Assembly (NCBI GenBank): GCA_036489775.1
Contig: DASXFC010000070.1
Span: 1-64,000, forward strand
Direction: 5' to 3'
DNA length: 64,000 bases
From: Bog-473 sp036489775
GTDB lineage: Bacteria; Actinomycetota; Acidimicrobiia; Acidimicrobiales; RAAP-2
Shown: in pieces, positions 1 to 8,523 of the stretch
Position numbering within the stretch: the first letter of the stretch is position 1
How the letters are laid out: every line of letters starts with the position of its first letter
Notes under the pieces: model-generated
What the model was told of the DNA's origin: nothing
What the model saw: the letters and a program-made list of their open reading frames with translations, nothing else
Databases searched by the model: none
Program-made: the position numbers and the translations under genes

Positions 1-118
1 CGAGCTGCTTGCCACCCGTCGGCGAGCGAAGGGAGCCGCCATGGAGTAGAACGATTTACGGAGCCCGGCGGACGACCCCCTCACCTCGGAGTGGGGAATA
101 ACGCGAACTTCCAGCTAG

Positions 119-373
119 GGAATAACGGCAACGTTGACAGCCAGAGCGCCCGGCGGCGGCCAGATTGGTGCGCTGCTGCTCAACGCCAAGTACGTCGACC
201 CCGGCACGGTCGACACCACCGGGGTCTACAACCACTACTCGGCGCTGCGCAGCTACGAAGACCTACTCGGGCTCACCACCGGTGGTACCGACGGCAAGGG
301 CCATCTTGGTTATGCCGCAGCCAACGGCATGCTCCCGTTCGGCTTCGACGTCTTCCCCAAGTACCGCCAGTAG
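119..373 (+). pseudogene. C-terminal remnant of a phosphoesterase (acid phosphatase-like)
   Basis: The reading frame from about 134 (a TTG) to the stop at 373 gives 79 residues resembling the C-terminal end of PF04185-type phosphoesterases: a GGGQIGALLL segment, then YNHYSALRSYEDLLGL, HLGYAA and a terminal FGFDVF. The catalytic N-terminal part is absent. The same frame has stops at 47-49 and 116-118, and the other two frames upstream show no phosphoesterase sequence. A 10-bp direct repeat (GGGAATAACG at 94-103 and 118-127) lies at the break. I read it as a decayed fragment, not a working enzyme. A frameshift joining it to a gene left of the window is possible but not visible. Confidence 0.6.
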
Positions 374-378
374 GTTTC

Positions 379-897
379 TCAGTCCAGGCGTTGCAGCGAG
401 TCCCGGAAACGCTCGGCGTTGGCCACGTACTCGTCGGCCGAGAACTTGATCATCGACACATCCGACTTACCTTCACGAATCTGAGCCGGGACACCGACCG
501 CCAGGGCACCGGGCGGGACCACCATCTTGCCGGGGACCACCGCGTTGGCGCCCACCGTGGCGCCGCTGCTGATCACGGCAAAATGGAGGATCACCGAGCC
601 AGATCCGGCCAACGACTCGTCCTCGAGGGTGCAGCCCTCGAGGTGCACGAGGTGGCCGACCACGCAACCCTCGCCCACCACGGTGGGAAAGCCCGGACCG
701 GCATGGATCACGGTGCCGTCCTGGATGGAACTCTGGGCGCCGATGCGAATGGTGCCGTAGTCGCCACGCAACACCGCCCCAGGCCAGATGCTCGACTGTG
801 CACCGAGCGTGACATCGCCGATGACCACGGCATCGGGATGCACATAGGCCGAGAGATGGATGTTGGGCCGGCGGTCGCCCAAGCTGTAGATCGCCAT
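379..897 (-). CDS. gamma-carbonic-anhydrase-like hexapeptide-repeat protein
   Basis: This 172-aa protein has the left-handed beta-helix pattern of the gamma-CA/PaaY/YrdA family, with hexapeptide repeats from about residue 13 to 130 (IGDVTLGAQSSIWPGAVLRGD and successive V/I-G-x-x-x-x turns). The metal-binding His of the first site (H65) and H82 are present. The third family ligand, normally His just before Gly-Cys, is Glu87, although a His sits at 85. Carbonic anhydrase activity is therefore doubtful and an orphan role is possible. It heads a minus-strand group downstream of der and the small zinc-ribbon gene, suggesting co-transcription. Confidence 0.85.
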   Translation of the reverse strand: MAIYSLGDRRPNIHLSAYVHPDAVVIGDVTLGAQSSIWPGAVLRGDYGTIRIGAQSSIQDGTVIHAGPGFPTVVGEGCVVGHLVHLEGCTLEDESLAGSGSVILHFAVISSGATVGANAVVPGKMVVPPGALAVGVPAQIREGKSDVSMIKFSADEYVANAERFRDSLQRLD

Positions 898-906
898 TGG
901 CGGACG

Positions 907-1110
907 TTACACGTGGCCCGCGACCCAGGTCACGCCCTGATAGCCGCGGTAGCCGAGATAAATGACACTGGCCACCAGGAAGGCTTTGAAGTACCAGGGA
1001 ACCGGCCCGCGCTCCTGCTCGGCCAGGACGGTGCCACAAGTCGGGCACTCCCCTTCTACGCCGAGATCCTCGTCCTCGACGAAGACGTCACACTCCTCAC
1101 ACCAAGCCAC
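907..1110 (-). CDS. small zinc-ribbon membrane protein
   Basis: This 67-aa protein has two CxxC pairs in its first 26 residues (CEEC and CPTC), which should bind one zinc. One hydrophobic helix follows at about residues 41-62, so it should be a single-pass membrane protein with a cytoplasmic zinc ribbon. It lies 12 bp after the der stop and 9 bp before the gamma-CA-like gene, all in the same orientation, so it is probably in the same transcript. I do not recognise a specific family or function. Confidence 0.6.
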   Translation of the reverse strand: MAWCEECDVFVEDEDLGVEGECPTCGTVLAEQERGPVPWYFKAFLVASVIYLGYRGYQGVTWVAGHV

Positions 1111-1122
1111 TGCGCTTGAAGC

Positions 1123-2460
1123 TCACTTCCCCCCGATGCGGACGCGCAACTTGAGCGGCGTCGCGCCGAGTTCGAATTTTTCCCGGACCCCCCGCTCGAT
1201 GTAGCGCAGATACGTCTGGGGCAACCGCCCGCTGGAAAAGATGGTGAACGTCGGCGGGTCGATGGCGCCCTGCACGATGTAACGGATGCGGGCCCGTGGT
1301 GCCGCCTGGCGCTGCTGGAGCTCCTGCACGGCCCGGTTAAGGGCACCAGTCGGCACCCGTTGGTGGTACGAGGTGACCGCTTCACGCAAGGCCGGCAGGA
1401 TGCGATGGACGCCTCGGCCTGACCGTGCGGACAACTTGAGCACCGGCGCGGCACCCAGAAAGGCCAGGCGATCGCCCACGCCAGCCAGCACGTCATCACG
1501 GTCGTCGGTGGGAACGAGATCCCACTTGTTGAGGACCACGATGGTCGGACAACCCGAGACACCGATGCGCTCGGCCAACCGCTGGTCCTGATGCGACGCG
1601 CCGACGGTGGCGTCAATCACCAGCACGGCGATGTCGGCCCTTTCCAACGCCTTGAGCGCCCGGAGGACCGCATGCTGTTCGAGGCCGCGCTCTGTCCTCG
1701 ACGGCTTCCGTAAGCCGGCCGTGTCGATGAAGCAGAGCGGTCCTTCCGGCGTGTCGATGACGGTGTCGATGGCGTCGATGGTGGTCCCCGGCATGTCGTG
1801 GACGATCGAGCGCTCCTCGGACACCAACTTGTTGAACAGGGTCGACTTCCCCACGTTGGGGCGTCCGATGATGGCGATGCGGGGCACCGCGTTGGCGGCA
1901 CCCCGGGGCACCTCCGCGAATGACGACCCGTCGTCACCCTCTGCCGCGGGCTCTTCAGGGATGGGCGGGGGTAGGAGATCGATGACCGAATCGAGCAGAT
2001 CGCCGGTGCCCCGACCATGGAGGGCGCTCACCGGATAGGGATCACCCAGGCCCAGCGAGATGAATTCCCAGATGGCGGTCTCCCGGTTGGTGTCATCCAC
2101 CTTGTTCACCGCCAGCACCACCGGCGGGCCAGCGCGGCGAATGAACTTGGCCGCGGCCAGGTCCTCGTCGGTTACCCCGGTCGTCACATCGACCGTCATC
2201 ACGATGACGTCGGCGTCGTGCAGGGCCTTCTCGGCCTGCGCACTTACCTTCGATTCGAGATCATCGCCGGCCATGAGCCAACCGCCGGTGTCCATGATGC
2301 TGAAGGGAACGCCGACCCATTCGGCCTCGAGGACCTTGCGGTCCCGGGTCACACCGGGCTGCTCGTCCACCACCGCCGAGCGTCCACCCACGATCCGATT
2401 GACCAAGGACGACTTGCCCACATTGGGACGCCCTGCCACCACCACCATGGGAAGTCTCAT
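1123..2460 (-). CDS. der: ribosome-associated GTPase Der (EngA)
   Basis: This 445-aa protein has tandem G domains. The first P-loop is GRPNVGKSS near the N-terminus with NKVD as its G4 motif; the second is GRPNVGKST at mid-protein with NKWD. A C-terminal KH-like domain follows. This is the full Der architecture and length. Der acts in 50S subunit assembly. Its ATG overlaps the stop of the upstream DUF512 gene by 4 bp (ATGA), implying translational coupling. In M. tuberculosis der directly follows cmk; here cmk (inside the aroA-cmk fusion) is about 41 kb away. Confidence 0.97.
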   Translation of the reverse strand: MRLPMVVVAGRPNVGKSSLVNRIVGGRSAVVDEQPGVTRDRKVLEAEWVGVPFSIMDTGGWLMAGDDLESKVSAQAEKALHDADVIVMTVDVTTGVTDEDLAAAKFIRRAGPPVVLAVNKVDDTNRETAIWEFISLGLGDPYPVSALHGRGTGDLLDSVIDLLPPPIPEEPAAEGDDGSSFAEVPRGAANAVPRIAIIGRPNVGKSTLFNKLVSEERSIVHDMPGTTIDAIDTVIDTPEGPLCFIDTAGLRKPSRTERGLEQHAVLRALKALERADIAVLVIDATVGASHQDQRLAERIGVSGCPTIVVLNKWDLVPTDDRDDVLAGVGDRLAFLGAAPVLKLSARSGRGVHRILPALREAVTSYHQRVPTGALNRAVQELQQRQAAPRARIRYIVQGAIDPPTFTIFSSGRLPQTYLRYIERGVREKFELGATPLKLRVRIGGK

Positions 2461-3860
2461 GCGGCACAGGCCGAACGGAACGAGGTCCCATCGAGAGCAC
2501 GCCGGAGCGACTCACCGTCGCATGGCACCACTTCGACCGGGCGGGGCAGATCGGCCAAGGTCAACCCATCGAGGAAGCGGCCTTCGTTGAGACAGGCATC
2601 CGGCAACAGGTAGCGCGTCTCGGAGGTCGCCCCATCGCCGGCCAGGACACGGGCCACGTCCTCGCCAGTGAGGAGGCCGGCCACACCGATGTTCCCGCCG
2701 AAGAAGTCGTTGGTGATGGCCCGCACCGTGATGTCCTGGCGTGGGTGGGTTTCCACCAGCGGCGTCAGGACCCGGGCGCCGTAGACGCCGGTCAGCACGC
2801 AGACGGGCCGATCGTCGCTCCCCGAAGGTGAGCTGGTCATGGCCGACTCGAGATGGCGCGGCCGATAGCCCTCGGCCGGTGCCGCATCAACCGAGGCGAA
2901 GAAACCGTGACGGACCCCACCCGCACCCTTTGCTTCTGGCTGAGTGAAAGCGCGGCCGAAGGCACGGGCCATGCCGATGCCGTTCTCGTGCTGGGGAAAG
3001 CCGTCGTACTGGCTGAAGGGCGGGAACTCGCGACCAGCCAACAGGTAGTACTCGTCGGCGGCGTAGACCAGGCGCTTCCCCAACAGCTTGCGGCACAGGG
3101 TTTGCCACTCGGTCACCAGGTCGACGATCTCGGCCGCCTCAGCCGAGGTATGCGGCCGCATGGTCGGCTCATTCGAATACCGGCTCACCCCGAGCGGCAC
3201 CACCCCGACCGTGGCCAGGGCCGAGTACTGGTCGACGATGCCGGCCATGGTGTCCTCGAAGTGATGGCCATCGTTGACACCCGGGCACACCACGACCTGA
3301 CCGTGCACCTCGATGCCACCGTCGAGCAGCACCTGGAGCCAGCGCAACGAGGTCGCCCCCTTGGGGTTGCGCAGCATGTCCGAGCGCAGGTCGGGATCGG
3401 TGGCGTGGATGGAGACGAAGAGAGGGCCGAGGCGCTCGGTGAGGATCCGCTCGGCGTCGAGCTCGGTGAAGCGGGTCAGCGTGGTGAAGTTCCCGTAGAG
3501 GAAGGAGAGGCGGTAGTCGTCGTCCTTCAGGTAGAGCGAGCGCCGCATGCCCTTGGGCAGCTGGTAGATGAAGCAGAAGGCGCAGTGGTTGTCGCAGGTG
3601 CGGATGCGGTCGAAGACGGCCGAGGAGACCTCGAGGCCCAGCGGCTCACCGGCCCCCTTGGCCACCCGGACGATCCGGGGCAGGGGGGAGCCCGAGCGCT
3701 TGACCAGGACGCGGAGGTCCGGGACATCGCTCATCTGTTGGAAATCGATGACGTCGCGCGGCACCTCGCCGTTGAGTTCGAGGAGCTCGTCACCCACGAC
3801 CAGACCGGCGCGGGCTGCCGGCGACGCCTCGGCGACCGAAGTCACCGTGGGAGCTGACAT
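2457..3860 (-). CDS. DUF512 radical-SAM/PDZ protein
   Basis: I start this 467-aa protein at the ATG at 3860. The frame stays open further upstream, but there it runs antisense to the methyltransferase gene and has no family similarity. Residues 1-50 form a PDZ-like domain (ASPAARAGLVVGDELLELNG). A radical-SAM CX3CX2C cluster follows (C89, C93, C96, in TCDNHCAFCF), then the DUF512 region with HATDPDLR and GVNDG motifs. Proteins of this family are commonly encoded beside der and are proposed Fe-S enzymes of unknown reaction. Its stop overlaps the der start by 4 bp. Confidence 0.9.
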   Translation of the reverse strand: MSAPTVTSVAEASPAARAGLVVGDELLELNGEVPRDVIDFQQMSDVPDLRVLVKRSGSPLPRIVRVAKGAGEPLGLEVSSAVFDRIRTCDNHCAFCFIYQLPKGMRRSLYLKDDDYRLSFLYGNFTTLTRFTELDAERILTERLGPLFVSIHATDPDLRSDMLRNPKGATSLRWLQVLLDGGIEVHGQVVVCPGVNDGHHFEDTMAGIVDQYSALATVGVVPLGVSRYSNEPTMRPHTSAEAAEIVDLVTEWQTLCRKLLGKRLVYAADEYYLLAGREFPPFSQYDGFPQHENGIGMARAFGRAFTQPEAKGAGGVRHGFFASVDAAPAEGYRPRHLESAMTSSPSGSDDRPVCVLTGVYGARVLTPLVETHPRQDITVRAITNDFFGGNIGVAGLLTGEDVARVLAGDGATSETRYLLPDACLNEGRFLDGLTLADLPRPVEVVPCDGESLRRALDGTSFRSACAA

Positions 3861-4032
3861 AGGGATCAAGGTTACCGGTACAACACAGGACTCCAGGTCA
3901 GCGGCATCGGACCGGCCGAAAACGGTGTTCCAGCGCCCCACTCCGAGGAAGGCCGGGACCAAGAACGGCAGGAAAAGGCGACCGGGCCTTCCCAAGGGCA
4001 GGGCCGGCCCAGCGCCCGCTACAACAGAAGTG

Positions 4033-5265
4033 GTGGCTGGCCTGGAGAAACGAGCCGCACGGCAGCGGTCCCGCATGCTCGGCGAACTGCGCCGGCTCGG
4101 GATCGAGGATGCGCGCGTCCTCGAGGCCATGGATCAGGTGCCCCGGCATGCCTTCGTCGAGCGCTTCTGGCGGGTGCCACCCTCGCTGGAACCGTCGGGC
4201 GGTCCTGAGCTTCAGGAGTACCGGGTCACCGACGAGAGCAGCGACACAGTGCTGGCTCAGGTCTACGACGCCAGTGCCGCCATCCTGATCCGCCGATCCG
4301 ATCCGGGCGTCCCGGCCACCTCGAGCATCTCGGCTCCGGTGATCGTGGCCAGCATGCTGAGCGAACTCCAGCTCGAACCAGGCCAACGCGTCCTCGAGAT
4401 CGGCACGGGCAGTGGCTACAACGCTGCCCTCCTGGCCCACCTCCTCGGGGATCCAGCTCTGGTCACCACGGTGGACATCGATCCGTCCCTGACCACCGAG
4501 GCGGCTGAGCGGCTTCGCACTCTGGGCTATGAAGGCATCGAGGTCAGGGCCGGCGACGGCGCGCTCGGTGTCCCCGACCGGGCCCCGTTCGACCGCATCA
4601 TCGCCACCGTCGGCTGCGTCGATCTCGCACCAGCCTGGGTGACCCAGTTGGCTCCGGGCGGCACCATGCTGGTGCCACTCGAGCACGGGGCCATGCACCC
4701 TCGGGTCCTGATGTGGTGTGACCAAAGCGAAACCAGGCCAGGCCCGGCCACGTTGCGTGGTCGCTTCGTTGGACGGTCCGGCTTCGTCCGGGTACAGGGC
4801 ATCCAGGCCAGCCGGATCATCTGGCCCAACGAGAGCCCGCCCCCCACGGATCCGGTGACCACGCCGCTCCCGAGTGCGGTAGCCCAGGTCCTCGACCCCT
4901 CCGGCCTCGATCGCGGCAACCCGGTCGCCGCCCGGGCGATCTGGAACTTTGCGATCTATCTGGCCGTGCGCGACCGGCGCGCCTCGCGCATCATGACCCT
5001 GAGCGACGAGAGCTCCCGCGCCTGGATCCGGTCCGGCGGCCTGGCCACCCACGGATCTCTCGGTCCCGCCCTAGGCCGGCGCCTGCTGGAAATCGCTGCG
5101 GACTGGATCGACCTGGGCTGCCCCGGTCTCGATCGTTATGCCCTCCGGTTCGAGCCGATCCCAAGCGTGGCCGAGGGCGGCGGGCCTGACAGCAAGAGCA
5201 GCCCCTGGAGCATCGACCGCATCGACTACCGCCAACACCTCACCCTCGATAGCCCGGCACCCTGA
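4033..5265 (+). CDS. protein-L-isoaspartate O-methyltransferase-like protein with C-terminal extension
   Basis: The N-terminal half is the PCMT fold: LGIEDARVLEAMDQVPRHAFV at the start, then an SAM-binding loop EIGTGSGYNAALLA, a VDIDPSL acidic-loop motif and GCVDLAPAWVTQLAPGG. Such enzymes methylate isoaspartyl residues in damaged proteins. The protein is about 410 aa, roughly twice a classical PCMT, with a C-terminal region of unknown function containing AIWNFAIYLAVRD. The start is uncertain: GTG at 4030 or 4033, or ATG at 4075. The longer frame upstream is antisense to DUF512. It is divergent from DUF512 and convergent with zur. Confidence 0.82.
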   Translation: MAGLEKRAARQRSRMLGELRRLGIEDARVLEAMDQVPRHAFVERFWRVPPSLEPSGGPELQEYRVTDESSDTVLAQVYDASAAILIRRSDPGVPATSSISAPVIVASMLSELQLEPGQRVLEIGTGSGYNAALLAHLLGDPALVTTVDIDPSLTTEAAERLRTLGYEGIEVRAGDGALGVPDRAPFDRIIATVGCVDLAPAWVTQLAPGGTMLVPLEHGAMHPRVLMWCDQSETRPGPATLRGRFVGRSGFVRVQGIQASRIIWPNESPPPTDPVTTPLPSAVAQVLDPSGLDRGNPVAARAIWNFAIYLAVRDRRASRIMTLSDESSRAWIRSGGLATHGSLGPALGRRLLEIAADWIDLGCPGLDRYALRFEPIPSVAEGGGPDSKSSPWSIDRIDYRQHLTLDSPAP

Positions 5266-5277
5266 AGTCAGCCCGCC

Positions 5278-5721
5278 TCACCCGCAATCGGCGCAGTGCC
5301 CCATCACATCCAGCGCGTGCGAGGTCACGCTGAAGCCTTGCTGCTCGGCCAGCTTCTGCACCATGGCGTCAACCGTCTTCTCGAACGCGGGCGTCGGGGT
5401 GACGTCGATAACCCGCCCGCATTCGATGCAGAGCAGGTGATGGTGATGTTCGGTCAGGTCCTCGGCCAACTCGAAGCGGGCGAATTCGTCGCTGGCTGCG
5501 ATCCGCCGCACCACACCGGCGTTCTGCAGATCGACCAGGTGACGGTAGGCGGAACTGCGTGGCAGGTCCGGGAGGGCGGCCCCGATGTCCGAGATGCTGG
5601 CCGGATGCCCGAATCGGACCAAGAGCTCCACGACGGCTCGGCGCCCGGACGTGTAGCGCTGGTCGGCCCGCCGTAGCCGGACCTCGACCAGTTCATGGAG
5701 TGTGCCCTCATCGTGGTGCAT
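5278..5721 (-). CDS. zur: Fur-family zinc-responsive repressor (Zur)
   Basis: This 147-aa protein has an N-terminal winged helix at about residues 20-80 (DQRYTSGRRAVVELL, then SSAYRHLVDLQNAGVVRR). The Fur-family metal core follows: HHHH at 92-95, C98/C101 and C143/C146 for a structural zinc. It is divergent from a zinc-type ABC transporter operon. A perfect 7-1-7 inverted repeat lies between the two genes. From this context I infer that zinc-loaded protein represses the transporter and probably itself. An iron- or manganese-sensing Fur paralogue cannot be fully excluded by sequence alone. Confidence 0.88.
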   Translation of the reverse strand: MHHDEGTLHELVEVRLRRADQRYTSGRRAVVELLVRFGHPASISDIGAALPDLPRSSAYRHLVDLQNAGVVRRIAASDEFARFELAEDLTEHHHHLLCIECGRVIDVTPTPAFEKTVDAMVQKLAEQQGFSVTSHALDVMGHCADCG

Positions 5722-5760
5722 CGTTCTCGCCCTTTGAGCCTTCGGCAGTCTCGGTTGTAA

Positions 5761-5775
5761 TGAGACTGAGTCTCA
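5761..5775. promoter_or_regulatory. Fur-family (Zur) operator, perfect 7-1-7 palindrome
   Basis: TGAGACT-G-AGTCTCA is a perfect inverted repeat with 7-bp arms and a 1-bp centre, the classical geometry of Fur/Zur boxes. It sits 39 bp upstream of the zur start and 15 bp upstream of the transporter GTG, so bound repressor would block both directions. Confidence 0.72.
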
Positions 5776-5790
5776 CTCTACTCTCGGCTC

Positions 5791-6756
5791 GTGACCCGTT
5801 CGAGCCAATGCAAGCCCCGCTTCCTCCAGCTGACCGTGCTGATGGCCCTGGCCCTGGCCCTGGTCACGCTGATCCCCGCCCTCATGGTCACCGCCCCGGC
5901 CAGCGCCGCCAGCGCCACCTCCCGGCCCCACCTCATCCAGGCCGTGGGGGCCGAGAACGAGTACGCCAACGTGCTCTCGCAGATCGGTGGCCGCTACGTC
6001 CACGTGTCGGCCATCCTGACCAACCCCAACACCGACCCGCACGCCTTTGAAGCCAGCCCGAGCGTGGCCCGGGAGGTCAGTGCAGCCACCCTCGTGGTCC
6101 AGAACGGCGTCGGCTACGACACCTTCATGACGAATATCGAGTCGGCCTCCCCCAACAAGGCCCGCAAGGTCATCGTGGCCCAACATGTGCTCGGCCTCCC
6201 GAACTCCACGTCGAACCCGCACCTCTGGTACAACCCCAAGACCATGCCGGCGGTAGCCAAGGTGATGGCCACCGATCTTTCCCAAGCCGACCCGGCCGAG
6301 GCGGCTTACTTCAGTGCCCGGCTAAAGGTCTTCGACGTCTCGCTGCTCCCCTGGCTCTCGGCCATCGCCTCGTTCAAGAAGGCCTATGCCGGGACGCCGG
6401 TCGCCGTGACCGAACCGGTGGCGGACTACATGCTGCAGGCCATGGGGATGAAGATCCTGACCCCCTTCACCTTCCAGGCCGACATCATGAACGGGGTCGA
6501 TCCCTCCCCCGAAGGCGTGGCCGAGGAGAACGGGTTCTTCACCAAGCACCAGGTCAAGGTCTTCTGTTACAACCAGCAGGTGGTCGACGCCTTGACCTCG
6601 TCGATCAAGCAGACGGCCCAATCGGCCGGCGTGCCCCTGGTCGGCGTCTACGAGACCATGCCCACCCCTGGCTACGACTACCAGACCTGGATGGAGGCCG
6701 AGGTCGCCGCCATTGAGGCGGCGGTGGTCCAGAAGCGATCAACGGAGAAGTTGTGA
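5791..6756 (+). CDS. zinc ABC transporter substrate-binding protein (cluster A-I)
   Basis: This 321-aa protein starts at GTG 5791. A signal peptide covers residues 1-40, with a hydrophobic core at 14-33 and an ASA-A cleavage site. The mature part has the ZnuA/PsaA fold with likely metal ligands His84 (in NTDPHAF) and His144 (in NPHLWYNP), an acidic ligand in VTEPVADY, and a C-terminal acidic motif. The His-rich loop seen in many ZnuA proteins is absent, so manganese is an alternative substrate. It is the first gene of a four-gene operon behind the Zur-type box. Confidence 0.88.
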   Translation: MTRSSQCKPRFLQLTVLMALALALVTLIPALMVTAPASAASATSRPHLIQAVGAENEYANVLSQIGGRYVHVSAILTNPNTDPHAFEASPSVAREVSAATLVVQNGVGYDTFMTNIESASPNKARKVIVAQHVLGLPNSTSNPHLWYNPKTMPAVAKVMATDLSQADPAEAAYFSARLKVFDVSLLPWLSAIASFKKAYAGTPVAVTEPVADYMLQAMGMKILTPFTFQADIMNGVDPSPEGVAEENGFFTKHQVKVFCYNQQVVDALTSSIKQTAQSAGVPLVGVYETMPTPGYDYQTWMEAEVAAIEAAVVQKRSTEKL

Positions 6757-7604
6757 CCACCACGACCCCCACGAACCCGAACGCCACTTCCACGACCGCA
6801 CCCCTGCTCGAGGTCGACCGCATCCACCTGGCCTTCGGCCGCCGCACCATCCTCGATGACGTCACCTTCGAACTGCGCGCCGGCGAGTTCACCGGCTTGA
6901 TCGGCTCCAACGGAGCCGGCAAGACCACGCTGCTGCGCGTCATCCTCGGACTCTTGCGGCCTGACGCCGGTACTGTCCGCAGCAACGGGCAGCCGATCGC
7001 CCGCCAGCGGGGTCTCATCGGCTACGTCCCGCAGAAGATCCTGCTCGATCCCGACGTCCCGATCCGGGCCCGCGACCTGGTGGCGCTCGGCCTCGATGGC
7101 CACAAGTTCGGCCTCCGGCGCCGCACGCCCGAGCAGCTCGAGCGAGTCGAGCGCGCCCTGCATCAGGTCGACGCCATGTCCTTCGCCGAGGCGCGGGTCG
7201 GCACGCTGTCCGGGGGCGAGCAGCAGCGCGTGCTCATCGCCCATGCACTGGTCAGCCGACCGTCCCTCCTGCTCCTCGATGAACCCCTGGCCAACCTCGA
7301 CCCGCGCAGCGTGCAGGAGATCGTGGCCCTGCTGCACCGCATCACGACCGAACAGCAGGTGGCGGTGTTCCTCTCGGCGCACGAGATGAACCCGTTGCTC
7401 CCCGTCATGGATCGCATCGTGTACCTCACTCAAGGCCGAGCCGCCTCGGGCACCACCGCCGAGGTCGTCCGCCCCGACGTTCTCAGCCGGCTCTACGGCC
7501 ACCACGTCGACGTGCTCGAACTGCACGGCCGCGTCCTGGTGGTGGCCGAACCCGACCCCGAGCAGCGCGACATCCCCGATCACGGCGAGCTCAAGGTCAC
7601 GTGA
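6753..7604 (+). CDS. znuC: zinc ABC transporter ATP-binding protein
   Basis: This 283-aa ABC ATPase has Walker A GSNGAGKTT at residues 51-59, signature LSGGEQQRV, Walker B LLLLDEPLANLD and a switch His in SAHEM. Its GTG overlaps the stop of the binding-protein gene by 4 bp (GTGA), and two ABC-3 permeases follow, so it powers the metal importer. The first 17 residues form a Thr/Pro-rich leader ahead of the domain. Confidence 0.92.
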   Translation: MTTTTPTNPNATSTTAPLLEVDRIHLAFGRRTILDDVTFELRAGEFTGLIGSNGAGKTTLLRVILGLLRPDAGTVRSNGQPIARQRGLIGYVPQKILLDPDVPIRARDLVALGLDGHKFGLRRRTPEQLERVERALHQVDAMSFAEARVGTLSGGEQQRVLIAHALVSRPSLLLLDEPLANLDPRSVQEIVALLHRITTEQQVAVFLSAHEMNPLLPVMDRIVYLTQGRAASGTTAEVVRPDVLSRLYGHHVDVLELHGRVLVVAEPDPEQRDIPDHGELKVT

Positions 7605-7611
7605 GCCACCG

Positions 7612-8523
7612 GTGAGCTGGCACACCCTGATCGAACCCGGCTTCCTCTCCAACGGGCCGGTGCGCACGGCCCTGCTGCTCGGGCTGCTCACGGCCATCGT
7701 CTCCGCCCTGGTCGGCGTCTTCACCGTGGCCCGCAGCCAGTCCTTCGCCGGCCACGCCCTGACCGATGTGGCCACCACCGGCGGGGCCGGCGCCTTCTAC
7801 CTCGGCACCACCGCGCTCGGCGGTTACGTCGGCGGCGGGGTGATCGGCGCCGCGGCCATGGAGCTGATCGGCGTGGAGCGGGTGCGGGGCCGCGACCTGG
7901 CCACCGGCATCGTGCTTGGCGCGGCCACCGGGATGTCCGCCCTCTTCCTCTATCTAGATTCGACCCAGTCGGCTACCACCGGCGTCACCCAACAGGTGCT
8001 GTTCGGCTCGATCTTCGAAGTGGACCGCTCGGTCATCCCGCCCGCCGCCGCGCTCAGCGCGGCCGTGCTGGTGGTGCTCCTCCTGATCGGCCGCCCCCTC
8101 ATCTTGAGCACCATCAGTCCCGACCTGGCCTCGGCCCGCGGTGTGCCGGTCCGGCTGATCAGCACGCTCTTCCTGTTGGCGTTGGCCGTGTCGGTCGGGC
8201 TGTCATCGATCGTGGTCGGCACCATCCTGTCGACCGCCCTCCTCATCGGGCCGGCCGCCGCCGCGTTGCACCTGGCCCGTAGCCTGCGAGGCGCCCTCGT
8301 CTTGGCCGCCCTCCTGGGCACCCTGGCCACCTGGATCGGCATCCTCTTCGCCTACGACAGCGCCTACTGGGATCCGGCCAGTCAGGGCCTCCCGGTGAGT
8401 TTCTTCATCGTGGCCCTGGTCTGCATTTTCTATGTGGCCGCACGGGTCCTGTCCCATCTCCGCCGAGGCGGCGACACCCGTACCGCCCCCGACCACCACC
8501 CCGAACCCGAACTGGTGCACTGA
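7612..8523 (+). CDS. znuB: zinc/manganese ABC transporter permease (ABC-3 family), first
   Basis: This 303-aa integral membrane protein starts at GTG 7612, 7 bp after znuC. It has about eight hydrophobic helices and the ABC-3 family pattern: SFAGHALTDVATTGGAGAFY near residue 45 and a DLASARGVP coupling region near 170. The C-terminal tail is charged and His/Pro-containing. It forms the membrane channel with the next gene, whose ATG overlaps its stop. Confidence 0.9.
   Translation: MSWHTLIEPGFLSNGPVRTALLLGLLTAIVSALVGVFTVARSQSFAGHALTDVATTGGAGAFYLGTTALGGYVGGGVIGAAAMELIGVERVRGRDLATGIVLGAATGMSALFLYLDSTQSATTGVTQQVLFGSIFEVDRSVIPPAAALSAAVLVVLLLIGRPLILSTISPDLASARGVPVRLISTLFLLALAVSVGLSSIVVGTILSTALLIGPAAAALHLARSLRGALVLAALLGTLATWIGILFAYDSAYWDPASQGLPVSFFIVALVCIFYVAARVLSHLRRGGDTRTAPDHHPEPELVH

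Noticed and set aside
91..1119. 342-codon plus-strand frame
   Set aside because: It is antisense to the gamma-CA-like and zinc-ribbon genes and has no domain; the minus-strand genes match known families.
3861..4130. N-terminal extension of the DUF512 gene
   Set aside because: The 90 extra codons lie antisense to the methyltransferase start and match no family, while ATG 3860 begins the PDZ domain.
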